Of a stretch of 64,000 nt of DNA, positions 47,184-57,521 are shown in pieces. The translations under genes were made by a program, and so were the position numbers. Source of the stretch: Cytobacillus firmus DS1 (GTDB lineage: Bacteria > Bacillota > Bacilli > Bacillales > Cytobacillaceae); assembly GCF_000565285.1 (NCBI RefSeq), contig NZ_APVL01000004.1, forward strand, positions 270,817 through 334,816, read 5' to 3'. Below the pieces are notes generated by a model. The model made no database searches, had not been told where the DNA came from, and was given only the letters and a program-made list of their open reading frames with translations. Within the stretch, counting starts at the first letter, position 1. Every line of letters begins with the position of its first letter.

Positions 47184-48428
47184 ATGAATATCATCGTTCA
47201 AAAATATGGAGGCACATCAGTCCGCGACGAGACCAGCCGCGAACATGCAATTAAGCATATAAGAAAAGCGCTGGCAGATGGATATAAGGTTGTTGTCGTT
47301 GTTTCGGCAATGGGCCGAAAAGGAGATCCATATGCAACTGACACCCTGCTTTCGCTGATAGAAGGCAATAATACCAAAATCAGCAAACGCGAAACGGATC
47401 TGCTTTTATCCTGCGGTGAAGTCATTTCAAGTGTTGTATTATCAAACATGCTAAATGAACATGGAATCACTGCAGCAGCTCTGACTGGGGCACAGGCAGG
47501 TTTTAGAACGAATAACGATCATACTAACGCAAAAATTATCGATATGAAATGCGACAGGCTTTTGAAAGAGCTTGAAAATCATGATGTTGTCGTAGTGGCA
47601 GGATTTCAGGGATCTTCTAAAACCGGTGATGTCACAACTATCGGCAGGGGGGGCAGTGATACCTCCGCAGCGGCTCTTGGCGCAGCCATAAATGCTGAGT
47701 GGATTGATATCTTCACTGATGTGGAAGGCATTATGACTGCTGATCCGCGTATAGCTGAAAATGCTCGCCCTTTATCAGTTGTCACTTATACGGAAGTCTG
47801 CAATATGGCGTATCAGGGTGCTAAGGTGATTCATCCTCGTGCTGTCGAGATTGCCATGCAGGCTAAAATTCCGATCAGAATCCGCTCAACATACTCCGAC
47901 AGTCCCGGAACACTTGTCACAACATTGAATAAGAACAGACGCGGAACAGATATTAAAGAGCGTTCGGTAACTGGGATAGCCCATGTTTCCAATGTGACAC
48001 AAATAAAGGTCCTTGCTAAGAAAGACCAGTATGATCTTCAGTCTGAGGTCTTTAAAGCTATGGCAAACCAGGGGATCAGTGTTGACTTTATCAATATATA
48101 TCCGAATGGCGTCAACTACACGGTTACGGAAGAAATGACCGATAAAGCAATTAGTATATTAAAGGGCCTTGGTCATGATCCGCTTGTTGAAAGAGAGTGT
48201 GCAAAAGTTTCGGTTGTCGGAGCTGGAATGCAGGGAGTACCCGGTGTGGCCTCGCGAATTGTTACGGCATTGTCCGAGCAGGGAATCCGCATCCTGCAAT
48301 CAGCAGACAGCCATACAACAATCTGGGTTCTGGTGAAGCAGACAGATTTGATAAAGTCTGTTAATGCATTGCATGATGCTTTCCGCCTGGAAGAAGATTT
48401 AGCGGAATATGAGAGAACAGACATTTAA
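47184..48428 (+). CDS. dapG: Aspartokinase I DapG
   Basis: A 414-aa monofunctional aspartokinase with the kinase core (VQKYGGTSVRDE, FTDVEGIMTADPRI) and two C-terminal ACT domains (from about residue 270). In B. subtilis this isozyme is feedback-inhibited by meso-diaminopimelate and serves cell-wall and spore synthesis. It begins 41 bp after asd. The stop is followed by a structured 126-bp leader before dapA. Confidence 0.95.
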   Translation: MNIIVQKYGGTSVRDETSREHAIKHIRKALADGYKVVVVVSAMGRKGDPYATDTLLSLIEGNNTKISKRETDLLLSCGEVISSVVLSNMLNEHGITAAALTGAQAGFRTNNDHTNAKIIDMKCDRLLKELENHDVVVVAGFQGSSKTGDVTTIGRGGSDTSAAALGAAINAEWIDIFTDVEGIMTADPRIAENARPLSVVTYTEVCNMAYQGAKVIHPRAVEIAMQAKIPIRIRSTYSDSPGTLVTTLNKNRRGTDIKERSVTGIAHVSNVTQIKVLAKKDQYDLQSEVFKAMANQGISVDFINIYPNGVNYTVTEEMTDKAISILKGLGHDPLVERECAKVSVVGAGMQGVPGVASRIVTALSEQGIRILQSADSHTTIWVLVKQTDLIKSVNALHDAFRLEEDLAEYERTDI

Positions 48429-48442
48429 TTTTAGAAAATAAC

Positions 48443-48537
48443 ATGTTTAAAAAGGAGAAGAAAGCCATTCAGCGGTTAACGACGGATTTGCATCCTATTC
48501 GGCAGATCCGCCCGTTTCTTCCTGATCTTTTAAACAT
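48443..48537 (+). ncRNA. Structured leader upstream of dapA
   Basis: ATGTTTAAAA (48443-48452) pairs exactly with TTTTAAACAT (48528-48537), and the stem extends through AGGAGAAGAAA against TTTCTTCCT (48515-48523). The loop contains a second inverted sequence around GGATTTGC...GCAGATCC. The hairpin ends 6 nt before the dapA ribosome site GGAGTG. Opening or closing it could affect dapA translation or mRNA stability; no known riboswitch is recognised. Confidence 0.5.
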
Positions 48538-48554
48538 CTGCAAGGAGTGTAAAC

Positions 48555-49421
48555 ATGGTTCTATTTGGCCGAGTATCAACAGCTATGGTAACACCATTCG
48601 ATAATAAGGGGCATATTGATTTCCCTAAAACCACACAGCTTATCAATCATCTAATTGAAAACGGTACAGATTCTTTGGTCGTTGCCGGGACAACAGGCGA
48701 GTCGCCAACACTTACAAAAGAGGAAAAGCTGGCTTTATTCAAACACGCCGTGAAAGCAGCTGACAAACGTGTGCCTGTCATTGCCGGCACCGGCAGCAAT
48801 AATACGTATGAATCCATTGAATTAACGAAAAAAGCAGAGCAAATTGGGGTAGATGCGATCATGATCGTAGCACCTTACTACAATAAGCCAAATCAGGAAG
48901 GGCTTTACCAGCATTTCAAGACGATTGCGGAAAGCACGAACCTTCCGGTAATGGTTTATAATATTCCGGGACGATCTTCCGTGAATATTCTGCCTGAAAC
49001 CATTATCCGCCTTTCGGAAATCTCTAACATCGCTGCTGTTAAAGAAGCAAGCGGAGATCTGAATGCTATGGCCAAAATTATTGCTAATACGGATGAGGAC
49101 TTCATGCTTTACAGCGGCGATGACGGACTTACTCTTCCATGCATGGCAATAGGCGGGACTGGAATTGTTTCTGTTGCTTCCCATGTAATAGGAAATGAAA
49201 TGCAGGAAATGATCACAGCTTACCTGAATGGTGAAAATGAAAAAGCTGCAAAAATCCATCAAAAAATTCTTCCGATCATGGAAGGGCTTTTCGCTGCTCC
49301 AAGCCCAGTGCCTGTAAAAACAGCGCTGCAGCTTAAAGGGCTGGATGTCGGATCCGTCCGTCTTCCAATGGTTCCGTTAACAGAACAGGAACGCAGTGCA
49401 GTTGCTGCTCTATTTAAATAA
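48555..49421 (+). CDS. dapA: 4-hydroxy-tetrahydrodipicolinate synthase
   Basis: A 288-aa TIM-barrel aldolase that condenses aspartate semialdehyde with pyruvate. GTTGESPTL, the catalytic Tyr in MVYNIPGRS and the Schiff-base Lys in AAVKEASGD are visible. The product feeds both diaminopimelate and, in the mother cell, dipicolinate through DpaA/DpaB. GGAGTG lies 6-9 nt before the ATG. A clear terminator closes asd-dapG-dapA. Confidence 0.97.
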   Translation: MVLFGRVSTAMVTPFDNKGHIDFPKTTQLINHLIENGTDSLVVAGTTGESPTLTKEEKLALFKHAVKAADKRVPVIAGTGSNNTYESIELTKKAEQIGVDAIMIVAPYYNKPNQEGLYQHFKTIAESTNLPVMVYNIPGRSSVNILPETIIRLSEISNIAAVKEASGDLNAMAKIIANTDEDFMLYSGDDGLTLPCMAIGGTGIVSVASHVIGNEMQEMITAYLNGENEKAAKIHQKILPIMEGLFAAPSPVPVKTALQLKGLDVGSVRLPMVPLTEQERSAVAALFK

Positions 49422-49432
49422 ATGTAAGCTTG

Positions 49433-49460
49433 CCAACCAGTGTTTTGCTGGTTGGTTTTT
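49433..49460 (+). terminator. Terminator after dapA
   Basis: CCAACCAG (49433-49440), loop TGTTTTG, CTGGTTGG (49448-49455), then TTTTT. Confidence 0.9.
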
Positions 49461-49606
49461 ATTTTTATATGGAGTACTTAAGTCTTTCAAAATCAATGAA
49501 CATGAAAGAAAAGGGTCTTCATAAAGTCATCATGAGGACCGAAAACCAGAGACCATTATATTAAAAAGCTCAGGAACGCTCAATTAAAGTCCATGTATAA
49601 ATTTGG

Positions 49607-49636
49607 TTGTCATGGTTTTATGACTTCAAGTATAAT
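49607..49636 (+). promoter_or_regulatory. SigA-type promoter of rnjB
   Basis: TTGTCA (49607-49612), an 18-nt spacer, TATAAT (49631-49636). The spacer contributes to an inverted repeat TGTCAT-GGTTTT-ATGAC (49608-49624) that could bind a regulator. Confidence 0.65.
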
Positions 49637-49684
49637 ATGGATAACTGATCTTGATCGGCTGAACATGCATGGGAGGATAATACA

Positions 49685-51352
49685 TTGAAAAAGAGACAGA
49701 ATGAAAGCATCAAGCTGGCAGCACTCGGAGGAGTCGGAGAACTTGGAAAGAATATGTACTTGGCAGAGGTGGACGATGATATATATGTCATTGATGCCGG
49801 ATTAATGTTCCCTGAAAATGAAATGCTCGGAATTGACATCGTCATACCGGATGTTACATATTTACTTCAAAATAAGGAAAGAGTAAAAGGAATTTTTCTG
49901 ACACATGGACACGAAGATCACATTGGGGGCCTGTCTTATGTGCTTGCAAAGGTCAATGTGCCTGTATACGGAACAAAGCTGACTCTGGCACTGGCCAAAG
50001 CAAAAATGAAGGAACAGGAATACAAAGGCAAAGCACAGCTTATTGAAATTAATTCAGATACCAAGGTTGAATTTGATTCGGCAGATGTAACTTTTTTTAG
50101 AACGAGCCATAGTATACCGGACAGTGTCGGTGTGGCTATACATACATCAGAGGGTGCAATTGTGTATACCGGCGACTTTAAATTCGATCAGGCAGCGACT
50201 GACTTATACAAACCTGAAATCGGCAAAATGGCACGCTTAGGGGAAGAGGGAGTTCTTTGCCTTCTATCTGACAGTACAGAAGCAGAAAAGCCAGGCTACA
50301 CCAGCTCAGAATCTAAAGTGGCCAGAGAGATGACAGCTGCATTCTATGCTGCGAAGGGGAGAGTCATTGCAGCTTCATTTGCATCTGACTTAATTCGGAT
50401 ACAGCATATTTTTGATTCAGCGATCGAAACAGGCAGGAAAGTGGCAGTGGTCGGCAAAAGTCTGCAGAGAATCTATGATATTGCTCTGCAGCTCGGGTAT
50501 TTGCAGGTAGGAGAAGATGTGATTATACCTGTCACTGAGATCGGCAAATACAGTGATAACCAAATCGTTGTTCTTACCACGGGTACACAGGGAGAGCCAA
50601 TCGAAGCCCTTCAAAAAATGGCGAAGCAGTCCCACAGACAGGTCAATATAAAACAGGGTGATACCGTCCTACTTGCTGCATCACCTTTAAGAGGAACAGA
50701 AGTATTTATTTTCAAAACGATTGATATGCTGTTTAGAGCGGGTGCTGAGGTGATCCCCGGAAAGGGAACCTTTAATACCTCGAGCCATGGCAGTCAGGAA
50801 GAACTTAAATTTATGATTAATCTGATGAGTCCCAAATTCTTCATCCCGGTTCATGGGGAGTACCGAATGCTGAAAGCCCATGCTAAAGTTGCTATGGAGT
50901 GCGGATTATCAAGCGGACAAATTTTCATCCCGGATAAAGGCGATGTAGCAGAAATAAAGGACGGCGCAATCGTTCCCGGAGGGAAAATCCCATCTGGTAA
51001 TGTGCTGATTGACGGGATTGGTGTCGGCGATGTCGGCAATATTGTCTTAAGAGACCGGAAGCTGCTTTCACAGGATGGGGTTTTATTAGTGGTGGTTACT
51101 CTTAATAAAAAGGAAAAGAAAATCTCCGCTGGTCCTGAAATCATTACTAGAGGATTTGTATATGTCAGGGAATCGGAAAAGCTTCTGGAGGAAGCTGTTA
51201 AAATAGTTAGGGAAGCGGTGGAACAGAACCTTGCCAGAGAAGCATTTGACTGGTCAGGGATTAAGCAGGATATGCGGGACAGCCTGAATCAATACCTTTA
51301 TGAAAAAACAAAACGCAGACCAATGATACTTCCGATTCTTATGGAGGGATAA
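49685..51352 (+). CDS. rnjB: Ribonuclease J2
   Basis: A 555-aa beta-CASP metallo-beta-lactamase RNase (B. subtilis RnjB 555). The metal motif [10 protein letters not shown] (HxHxDH) is near residues 75-84, with YTGDFKFD next, the beta-CASP domain in the middle (SFASDLIRI) and PVHGEYRML later. It partners RNase J1 in 5' exonuclease and endonuclease mRNA turnover. TTG at 49685 follows GGGAGGATAA. It has its own promoter and terminator. Confidence 0.93.
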   Translation: MKKRQNESIKLAALGGVGELGKNMYLAEVDDDIYVIDAGLMFPENEMLGIDIVIPDVTYLLQNKERVKGIFLTHGHEDHIGGLSYVLAKVNVPVYGTKLTLALAKAKMKEQEYKGKAQLIEINSDTKVEFDSADVTFFRTSHSIPDSVGVAIHTSEGAIVYTGDFKFDQAATDLYKPEIGKMARLGEEGVLCLLSDSTEAEKPGYTSSESKVAREMTAAFYAAKGRVIAASFASDLIRIQHIFDSAIETGRKVAVVGKSLQRIYDIALQLGYLQVGEDVIIPVTEIGKYSDNQIVVLTTGTQGEPIEALQKMAKQSHRQVNIKQGDTVLLAASPLRGTEVFIFKTIDMLFRAGAEVIPGKGTFNTSSHGSQEELKFMINLMSPKFFIPVHGEYRMLKAHAKVAMECGLSSGQIFIPDKGDVAEIKDGAIVPGGKIPSGNVLIDGIGVGDVGNIVLRDRKLLSQDGVLLVVVTLNKKEKKISAGPEIITRGFVYVRESEKLLEEAVKIVREAVEQNLAREAFDWSGIKQDMRDSLNQYLYEKTKRRPMILPILMEG

Positions 51353-51360
51353 CAGTTAGA

Positions 51361-51396
51361 ACACAGCCCGCATTGATTGCAGGGCTGTGTTTTTTT
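51361..51396 (+). terminator. Terminator after rnjB
   Basis: ACACAGCCC (51361-51369), loop of 12 nt, GGGCTGTGT (51382-51390), T-run to 51396. Confidence 0.9.
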
Positions 51397-51480
51397 GCTC
51401 TTGCCCCACAGGCAATAATGCGCATGAAAAATGATCACGCGTTCATACTAACAATATATTGCTTGAAGGGAGAAATAAGG

Positions 51481-52233
51481 ATGGAAAACGAAATGAATAA
51501 AAACCGCAATGAGAGCGGAGAAGGGCAAGAACAGCCGAAAGAGGATAAACCATCTGCCCTTATGGAGAAAATTCAGCAGCTTGGACAAACAAATGTGCCG
51601 CAGCTGTCTCAGGATTCCAAAATTCACTGCTTGACAATTGTCGGACAGGTAGAAGGTCATCTACAGCTTCCGCCGCAAAATAAAACAACAAAATATGAGC
51701 ACTTAATCCCTCAGATCGTCGCGATCGAGCAAAACCCAAAAATAGAAGGTCTTCTTGTTATCTTGAATACTGTTGGCGGCGATGTGGAGGCCGGACTGGC
51801 AATATCAGAAATGCTTGCCTCATTGTCTAAGCCAACAGTCTCCATTGTCCTTGGAGGCGGCCATTCCATTGGTGTTCCAATTGCGGTATCATGCGATTAT
51901 TCCTTTATTGCAGAAACAGCTACGATGACCATCCACCCTATCAGGCTGACCGGCCTGGTAATCGGTGTGCCGCAAACGTTTGAGTATATGGATAAAATGC
52001 AGGATCGGGTAATTAATTTTGTAACAAAGCATTCCAATATATCCGAACAGAAATTTAAAGACCTGATGTTTGATAAGGGCAACCTGACCAGGGATATAGG
52101 GACCAATGTGGTCGGCAGGGATGCTGTTGAATATGGACTGATTGATGAAGTAGGCGGGGTCGGGCCGGCGCTTGCAAAGCTGAATGAGCTAATTGATATG
52201 AATAAACCAAAAGAAGAAGTGATGGTTCAATGA
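51481..52233 (+). CDS. tepA: ClpP-like protease TepA (YmfB)
   Basis: A 250-aa ClpP/SppA-type serine protease (B. subtilis 245). After a hydrophilic N-terminus, [24 protein letters not shown] leads to the nucleophile Ser in [11 protein letters not shown] and the His in [12 protein letters not shown]. In B. subtilis TepA was linked to protein export and to degradation of spore SASP proteins on germination. ATG 51481 follows AAGGGAG; an in-frame extension to 51373 crosses the rnjB terminator and is not used. It overlaps ylzJ by 4 nt. Confidence 0.92.
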   Translation: MENEMNKNRNESGEGQEQPKEDKPSALMEKIQQLGQTNVPQLSQDSKIHCLTIVGQVEGHLQLPPQNKTTKYEHLIPQIVAIEQNPKIEGLLVILNTVGGDVEAGLAISEMLASLSKPTVSIVLGGGHSIGVPIAVSCDYSFIAETATMTIHPIRLTGLVIGVPQTFEYMDKMQDRVINFVTKHSNISEQKFKDLMFDKGNLTRDIGTNVVGRDAVEYGLIDEVGGVGPALAKLNELIDMNKPKEEVMVQ

Positions 52234-52451
52234 TCCTCTATACTATGATGCCGCAAGAACTCATTTACCAAAATGAACAGGACGATTTCGGCAAGCAGAA
52301 AATTGTCTCATATGACGGAATCCCTCTCCTTGTTGAAATGAATGCAGGACAAGAATGCCGCATTTTAAGAATTATGAGCAGTGATCCTACCCATTATATG
52401 GATGAAAGGTACACTCCCGGATCCATGATCACTTTAACGCAGTTAAGCTGA
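52230..52451 (+). CDS. ylzJ: YlzJ-like protein
   Basis: A 73-aa protein of the YlzJ family: [24 protein letters not shown] and [15 protein letters not shown]. It follows tepA in Bacillus species with a 4-nt overlap and has no known function. No membrane helix or signal peptide is seen. Co-occurrence with tepA suggests a partner role, which is inference. Confidence 0.88.
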   Translation: MILYTMMPQELIYQNEQDDFGKQKIVSYDGIPLLVEMNAGQECRILRIMSSDPTHYMDERYTPGSMITLTQLS

Positions 52452-52488
52452 AAAACCTTTCAAAAAACAACTTAAATTAGAATCGTTA

Positions 52489-52540
52489 TGATATAATAAA
52501 AGTAACTTTAGAAGCAGCCAAAAAATGGCTGCTTCTTCTT
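52489..52540 (+). terminator. Extended -10 followed at once by a terminator
   Basis: GAAGCAGCCA (52511-52520), loop AAAAA, TGGCTGCTTC (52526-52535), then TTCTTT: a strong terminator for tepA-ylzJ. Only 13 nt upstream is an extended -10, TG-A-TATAAT (52489-52497). A transcript started there would begin near 52504 and meet the terminator within about 35 nt, so it may be an attenuator for ftsK or a chance -10. Confidence 0.75.
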
Positions 52541-52614
52541 TCATAACAGACATGATGTATTACATAATGGAATTTTGATGATGCTGTTAATAAGAACAAT
52601 GATAAGGTGATAAT

Positions 52615-54954
52615 ATGGCCAAAAGAAAGAAAAGAAAGTCTAAAAAAAACGAAACATTGAAACGGACGATGAAATTTGAACTAATTGCCCTGATTTTACT
52701 GGCACTTGCGGTAATATCAATTGCCAGGCTGGGAGCGGTCGGGAATGCAACGGTACTTTTTTTCCGTTTCTTTATGGGAGAATGGTACATGCTCAGCCTG
52801 ATTGGACTCGTTATCTTTTCAGGTTTCCTGATGTGGAAGAGGGCACTTCCCTATCTATTCCACACTAAATTAATCGGAGTTTATCTCATCATCAGCTCCC
52901 TTCTGCTGCTGAGTCATGTAACATTATTTCAGCTTCTCTCAAATGGAGGGAAGTTTGATGATCCGAGCGTAATAGCTAATACATGGGAATTATTCCGGAT
53001 GGAAGCCCGGGGAGAAACAAGCACAACCGATTTAGGAGGAGGAATGCTTGGAGCTATTTTTTTCGCTCTCTTTTATTATCTTTTTGATGAAGCAGGTTCA
53101 AAAATTGTAGCCTTTTTATTAATTATTATCGGTTTTGTTCTTATTACAGGAAAAACATTCGGAGATGCTGCTGGGAAAATGATGGCCGCAATTCTGAATT
53201 TCTGCAAGAAACAATGGGCTGGTTTTATAGATGATATAAAAGAATGGAAACAAAAAGGCAGAGAGAGACGTGAAGAAAGGCAGTCAAGAAGAGAAGAAGA
53301 ACAGCAGGCTCTCCAGCACGAAGAAGAACCAGAAACGGTTATTACCATCAATAATACTGCTGAACCGGTATCTGAACCAAATCCCGAACCAATTATATCA
53401 AGCTTTGCCGAAAGAGCTTATCAGGAGGATCCCCTGGAAGCTGGTTCTAATCAGCCTCAGGAAATGGCAGTCACAGAGCCGGAGGATGAGAATGCGCCGC
53501 CAATCACGTTTACAGAAGTGGAAAACAAAGACTACGAGCTGCCTCCTATCAGACTTTTAAAGCTGCCAAGGCAAACTGACCAAAGTGGTGAATATGAACT
53601 TATACACGCGAATGCTGCCAAGCTCGAAAGAACATTTCAGAGTTTTGGAGTAAAAGCAAGAGTGACACAGGTTCATTTAGGACCTGCTGTTACAAAATAT
53701 GAGGTGCATCCTGATGTTGGGGTAAAGGTAAGCAAAATTGTTAGTCTGAATGATGATTTGGCGCTGGCACTTGCAGCAAAGGATATCCGGATCGAAGCAC
53801 CTATCCCGGGTAAATCAGCTATTGGAATTGAAGTCCCTAACTCTGAAGTGGCGATGGTTTCTCTACGGGAAGTGATTGAATCCAAACAAAATGACAAGCC
53901 GGACTCCAAGCTTATGATCGGACTCGGCCGTGATATCACCGGAGAAGCAGTCCTTGCAGAACTCAACAAAATGCCCCATCTTCTTGTTGCCGGCGCGACA
54001 GGAAGCGGGAAGAGTGTGTGTATTAACGGAATCATTACCAGCATTTTGATGAGGGCAAAACCTCATGAAGTAAAATTAATGATGATTGACCCTAAGATGG
54101 TGGAATTGAATGTTTACAATGGGGTGCCTCATTTATTGGCGCCGGTTGTGACAAATCCGAAGAAAGCGGCTCAGGCTCTGCAGAAAGTTGTCAGTGAGAT
54201 GGAAAGGCGCTATGAGCTTTTCTCCCATACCGGCACAAGAAATATCGAAGGCTACAATGAGTATGTAAAAAGACATAATGCCGAGGAGGAAGCACAACAG
54301 CCCCTCCTGCCGTATATTGTTGTCATAGTGGACGAGCTTGCAGACTTAATGATGGTAGCATCCTCCGATGTCGAAGACGCAATCACACGCCTTGCTCAAA
54401 TGGCACGGGCGGCAGGCATCCATTTAATCATTGCAACCCAGCGGCCGTCAGTGGATGTTATCACAGGTGTAATAAAAGCGAATATACCTTCAAGAATTGC
54501 GTTTGCTGTTTCATCGATGACAGATTCAAGAACCATCCTGGATATGGGCGGAGCGGAAAAACTTCTGGGAAGAGGAGATATGCTCTTCCTTCCTGTGGGT
54601 GCTTCTAAACCAGTCCGTGTACAGGGTGCCTTTCTGTCAGACGAAGAAGTTGAAGAGATAGTGGACTTTGTCATCGGCCAGCAGAAGGCACAATATCAGG
54701 AAGAAATGATTCCAGAGGATATCCCGGAAGCAGCGGGAGAAGTGGATGATGATCTTTATGAAGAAGCTGTTGAATTGATATTGGAAATGCAGACTGCTTC
54801 TGTATCCATGCTTCAGAGGAGATTCAGGATCGGTTATACTAGAGCGGCAAGGCTGATTGACGAAATGGAAGCAAGGGGCATTGTCGGACCATATGAAGGC
54901 AGCAAGCCAAGAGCTGTGCTCCAGGGCAAGCCTTCTGAAGAAGCAAGCTCTTAA
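52615..54954 (+). CDS. ftsK: DNA translocase FtsK/SpoIIIE
   Basis: A 779-aa translocase (B. subtilis SpoIIIE 787). A basic N-terminus and several membrane helices (about residues 20-190) anchor it at the septum. A charged linker ([13 protein letters not shown]) leads to the alpha/beta/RecA motor with Walker [14 protein letters not shown] near residue 462 and Walker [14 protein letters not shown]. The C-terminal gamma domain ([24 protein letters not shown]) reads skewed SRS sites. It pumps chromosome into the forespore. AAGGTGATA precedes the ATG. Confidence 0.96.
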   Translation: MAKRKKRKSKKNETLKRTMKFELIALILLALAVISIARLGAVGNATVLFFRFFMGEWYMLSLIGLVIFSGFLMWKRALPYLFHTKLIGVYLIISSLLLLSHVTLFQLLSNGGKFDDPSVIANTWELFRMEARGETSTTDLGGGMLGAIFFALFYYLFDEAGSKIVAFLLIIIGFVLITGKTFGDAAGKMMAAILNFCKKQWAGFIDDIKEWKQKGRERREERQSRREEEQQALQHEEEPETVITINNTAEPVSEPNPEPIISSFAERAYQEDPLEAGSNQPQEMAVTEPEDENAPPITFTEVENKDYELPPIRLLKLPRQTDQSGEYELIHANAAKLERTFQSFGVKARVTQVHLGPAVTKYEVHPDVGVKVSKIVSLNDDLALALAAKDIRIEAPIPGKSAIGIEVPNSEVAMVSLREVIESKQNDKPDSKLMIGLGRDITGEAVLAELNKMPHLLVAGATGSGKSVCINGIITSILMRAKPHEVKLMMIDPKMVELNVYNGVPHLLAPVVTNPKKAAQALQKVVSEMERRYELFSHTGTRNIEGYNEYVKRHNAEEEAQQPLLPYIVVIVDELADLMMVASSDVEDAITRLAQMARAAGIHLIIATQRPSVDVITGVIKANIPSRIAFAVSSMTDSRTILDMGGAEKLLGRGDMLFLPVGASKPVRVQGAFLSDEEVEEIVDFVIGQQKAQYQEEMIPEDIPEAAGEVDDDLYEEAVELILEMQTASVSMLQRRFRIGYTRAARLIDEMEARGIVGPYEGSKPRAVLQGKPSEEASS

Positions 54955-54974
54955 AATTTATAAGCATGACTTAT

Positions 54975-55009
54975 AAAAAAATGGCCAGTCTCCGGACGGC
55001 CATTTTTTT
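54975..55009 (+). terminator. Terminator after ftsK
   Basis: AAAAAA-ATGGCC-A-GTC (54975-54990), loop TCCG, GAC-GGCCAT-TTTTTT (54995-55009). Flanking A and T runs make it potentially bidirectional. Confidence 0.9.
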
Positions 55010-55381
55010 ATGTAATAGGAAGATATATGACTAAAACTGAGATCAATAAAAAAATATAGTTCAATATGCCATACTACTAAAAGCAATTACATAAAATGAA
55101 AGAGGTATGGTGCTTTCAACTCATCTCAAAAGAGGGTATTTTGTCTGGTGCATTATTAGCATAAAACTTAAATGTAATCGTTTTCAAAGTAGTATTATAC
55201 CAGAAAAAAAGAATTGGTACAGAGGGATTCACAAACATTTTGTTCTTTTCACCTTTTTTCGACAAATTGATAAATTTCTATTTCTTTATTGGGTAAAAAG
55301 TGTTATAGTATTTTCGATTAGTAGGAATGATTGAACATCAGAGGTCTGATGTCTTGAGAACTGAAGTTGGAGGAACCCTGC
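55010..55381 (+). promoter_or_regulatory. ymfC upstream region with palindromic operator
   Basis: About 370 bp without a convincing gene (a 75-codon frame at 55107-55334 has poor ribosome-site spacing and atypical composition). TATAGT at 55302-55307, with TTTCTT 17 bp upstream, is a modest promoter candidate. CATCAGAGGTCTGATG (55336-55351) is a perfect inverted repeat with a 2-nt centre, placed in the likely 5' untranslated region of ymfC; this suggests autorepression. Confidence 0.55.
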
Positions 55382-56107
55382 ATGTCTATTAAGTCAGATA
55401 ACCGGCATTTATATTTGCAAGTCATCGATCGATTAAAACAAGACATTGAAGATGGAGTGTATAAAGAAAAAGAAAAGCTTCCGTCCGAATTCGATCTTGC
55501 CAAACAGCTTGGTGTAAGCAGAGCTACACTGCGGGAGGCGCTGCGCATTCTTGAAGAAGAAAACGTCATCATCCGCCGTCACGGTGTAGGCACCTTTGTC
55601 AATGCAAAGCCGCTTTTTACATCCGGCATCGAACAGCTTAATAGTGTCACAAACATGATTTTGCAGGCAGGGATGAAGCCGGGAACCGTTTTCTTGAGTT
55701 CTGTAACTTTGGGACCGACTGAAGATGATATCCGCAGATTCTTATGTGCTTTAGACCAGGAAATTGCCGTGATTGAGCGGGTTAGGACAGCTAATGGTGA
55801 ACCGGTCGTTTATTGTGTGGATAAAGTTCCTGAGAATATTCTTCCGGACACATTTTCCCACGAACAGGAGTCGATCCTCAACATGCTTGAAGAGGAGGCA
55901 AACCGGAAAATCACTTATGCTGTGGCCCAAATAGAGCCTATTGGCTATCATGAGAAAATTTCCCCTATTCTGGAATGTGACCCGGAAACTGCACTGCTTG
56001 TATTAAAGCAAATGCATTTCGATGAAGCGGATACTCCGATTCTTTATTCGGTCAATTATTTCAGAGCTGATAAGTTCAGTTTCCATGTCCTCAGGAAGAG
56101 AATCTAG
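55382..56107 (+). CDS. ymfC: GntR/HutC-family regulator YmfC (NupR)
   Basis: A 241-aa repressor-type protein: winged HTH at residues 10-75 ([40 protein letters not shown]) and a UTRA effector domain (about residues 95-238). In B. subtilis this gene product was named NupR, a regulator of nupNOPQ, which lies elsewhere there. Here nupNOPQ is directly downstream, which supports that role. ATG 55382 follows GGAGG at 55369-55373; an upstream TTG at 55367 overlaps that site. nupN follows after 72 bp. Confidence 0.9.
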   Translation: MSIKSDNRHLYLQVIDRLKQDIEDGVYKEKEKLPSEFDLAKQLGVSRATLREALRILEEENVIIRRHGVGTFVNAKPLFTSGIEQLNSVTNMILQAGMKPGTVFLSSVTLGPTEDDIRRFLCALDQEIAVIERVRTANGEPVVYCVDKVPENILPDTFSHEQESILNMLEEEANRKITYAVAQIEPIGYHEKISPILECDPETALLVLKQMHFDEADTPILYSVNYFRADKFSFHVLRKRI

Positions 56108-56179
56108 CTTTTTGGGATGCACGAAAACAATATCATTCATTCCGCTAATGCAAAAACAATTTCTTAGGGGGTACCAACC

Positions 56180-57286
56180 TTGAAAAAGCGTAAATTTGGA
56201 TTGGCGCTATCTTTAGTTCTTGCTGCCGGAACAATTCTGGGTGCTTGCGGCAAAAGTGAAGAAAAAGGCGGAGAAACAGCTGGTGGAGACAATAAAGAAA
56301 AAGCATTCTCTGTAGCGATGGTAACAGATGTCGGCGGTGTAGATGATAAATCATTTAACCAATCTGCTTGGGAAGGTTTAAAAGCATTTGGTGAAGAAAA
56401 TGGACTTGAAAAAGGAAAAGGCGGATTTGACTATCTTCAATCACAGTCAGATGCCGACTATTCTACAAACCTGAATACATTAGCACGTCAGGACTTTGAT
56501 CTTGTTTTTGGAATCGGTTTCTTAATGGAAGGTGCAATCAATGAGATTGCCCAGCAGCAAAAAGATTCTCATTTCGGTATCGTTGACGCGGTCGTAGATC
56601 AGCCGAACGTAGCAAGCATCATGTTTAAAGAGCAGGAAGCTGCATTCCTTGCAGGTGTTGCTGCAGCAAATGCAACTAAAGAAAACAAAATTGGTTTCAT
56701 TGGCGGTATGGAAATTCCGGTAATCGAGCGTTTTGAATCTGGATTCCTTGCTGGTGTTCAAGCGGTAAATCCTGATATTAAAGTAGAAGTTCAATATGCT
56801 GGAGCATTTGATAAAGCTGAATTAGGCCAGACAATTGCTTCTAAAATGTACTCTTCTGGCGTAGATGTAATCTTCCACGCTGCCGGCGGAACTGGAAACG
56901 GTCTTTTCAAAGAAGCTCGTGACCTGAAAAAGAAAGATCCGGCAAGAGAGCTTTGGGCAATTGGTGTTGACTCTGATCAGACAGCTGAGGGTGTAGTAGA
57001 AATCGATGGTAAAGAGCACAATGTAATCCTTACATCTGCTCTTAAGCGTGTAGACAATGCTGTTAAGGACCTTTCTACAAAGGCAAAAGACGGCAGCTTC
57101 CCTGGTGGAGAAACAACTACTTACGGATTGGCTGAAGACGGTGTAGGCCTTGCTCCTATCAACCCGGAAGTATCTACAAAAGCAGAAATCGAAGGTGCAG
57201 TTAAAGAATGGCAGGAAAAGATCAAGAATGGTGACCTGACTGTTCCATCTTCTAAAGATGAACTGGCTTCTTTCTCAGTTGAATAA
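56180..57286 (+). CDS. nupN: BMP-family nucleoside-binding lipoprotein NupN
   Basis: A 368-aa lipoprotein with a basic start (LKKRKFG), hydrophobic stretch and lipobox LGAC (Cys at residue 23). The mature part is a basic membrane protein/PnrA domain: [46 protein letters not shown] and [12 protein letters not shown]. It captures nucleosides outside the membrane for the NupOPQ transporter. TTG at 56180 follows TTAGGGGGT. Codon use looks highly expressed. A partial terminator after it would give more lipoprotein than transporter. Confidence 0.93.
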   Translation: MKKRKFGLALSLVLAAGTILGACGKSEEKGGETAGGDNKEKAFSVAMVTDVGGVDDKSFNQSAWEGLKAFGEENGLEKGKGGFDYLQSQSDADYSTNLNTLARQDFDLVFGIGFLMEGAINEIAQQQKDSHFGIVDAVVDQPNVASIMFKEQEAAFLAGVAAANATKENKIGFIGGMEIPVIERFESGFLAGVQAVNPDIKVEVQYAGAFDKAELGQTIASKMYSSGVDVIFHAAGGTGNGLFKEARDLKKKDPARELWAIGVDSDQTAEGVVEIDGKEHNVILTSALKRVDNAVKDLSTKAKDGSFPGGETTTYGLAEDGVGLAPINPEVSTKAEIEGAVKEWQEKIKNGDLTVPSSKDELASFSVE

Positions 57287-57294
57287 TTAATTTT

Positions 57295-57335
57295 AGGAAT
57301 AAGCAGGTTGCGCTGCGGCCTCTTATTCCTTCTTT
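57295..57335 (+). terminator. Partial terminator between nupN and nupO
   Basis: AGGAATAAG (57295-57303) pairs with CTTATTCCT (57322-57330), with a GC-rich loop and a short T-run (TCTTT). It is typical of differential expression between binding protein and membrane parts of ABC operons. A second small hairpin CTTGGC/GCCAGG followed by TTTTT is at 57429-57450. Confidence 0.6.
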
Positions 57336-57464
57336 AAGATATTAAAAGTTTAAATGAAGGACAGAATAAATTCTGTATTTCACTTAGATTTTTAATGCAC
57401 TAATTATATTTTCATATTATTTAGGAGCTTGGCTTTTATAGCCAGGTTTTTCTAAGGAGTTCCA

Positions 57465-57475
57465 AGGTCTGACCT
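57465..57475 (+). promoter_or_regulatory. Palindrome AGGTCTGACCT upstream of nupO
   Basis: AGGTC-T-GACCT is a perfect inverted repeat 46 bp before the nupO ATG. It shares AGGTCTGA with the palindrome upstream of ymfC (55342-55349), so both may be sites for the same GntR protein. This is inference from two sites. Confidence 0.45.
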
Positions 57476-57521
57476 CTTACTACTAATGATTTCCTTATAT
57501 TTTGAGCAAGGAGTGAAACAA

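Noticed and set aside
55107..55334. 75-codon frame between ftsK and ymfC
   Set aside because: AAAGAGG is only 2 nt from its start, composition is rich in K, F and I like non-coding A/T-rich DNA, and it covers the ymfC promoter region.
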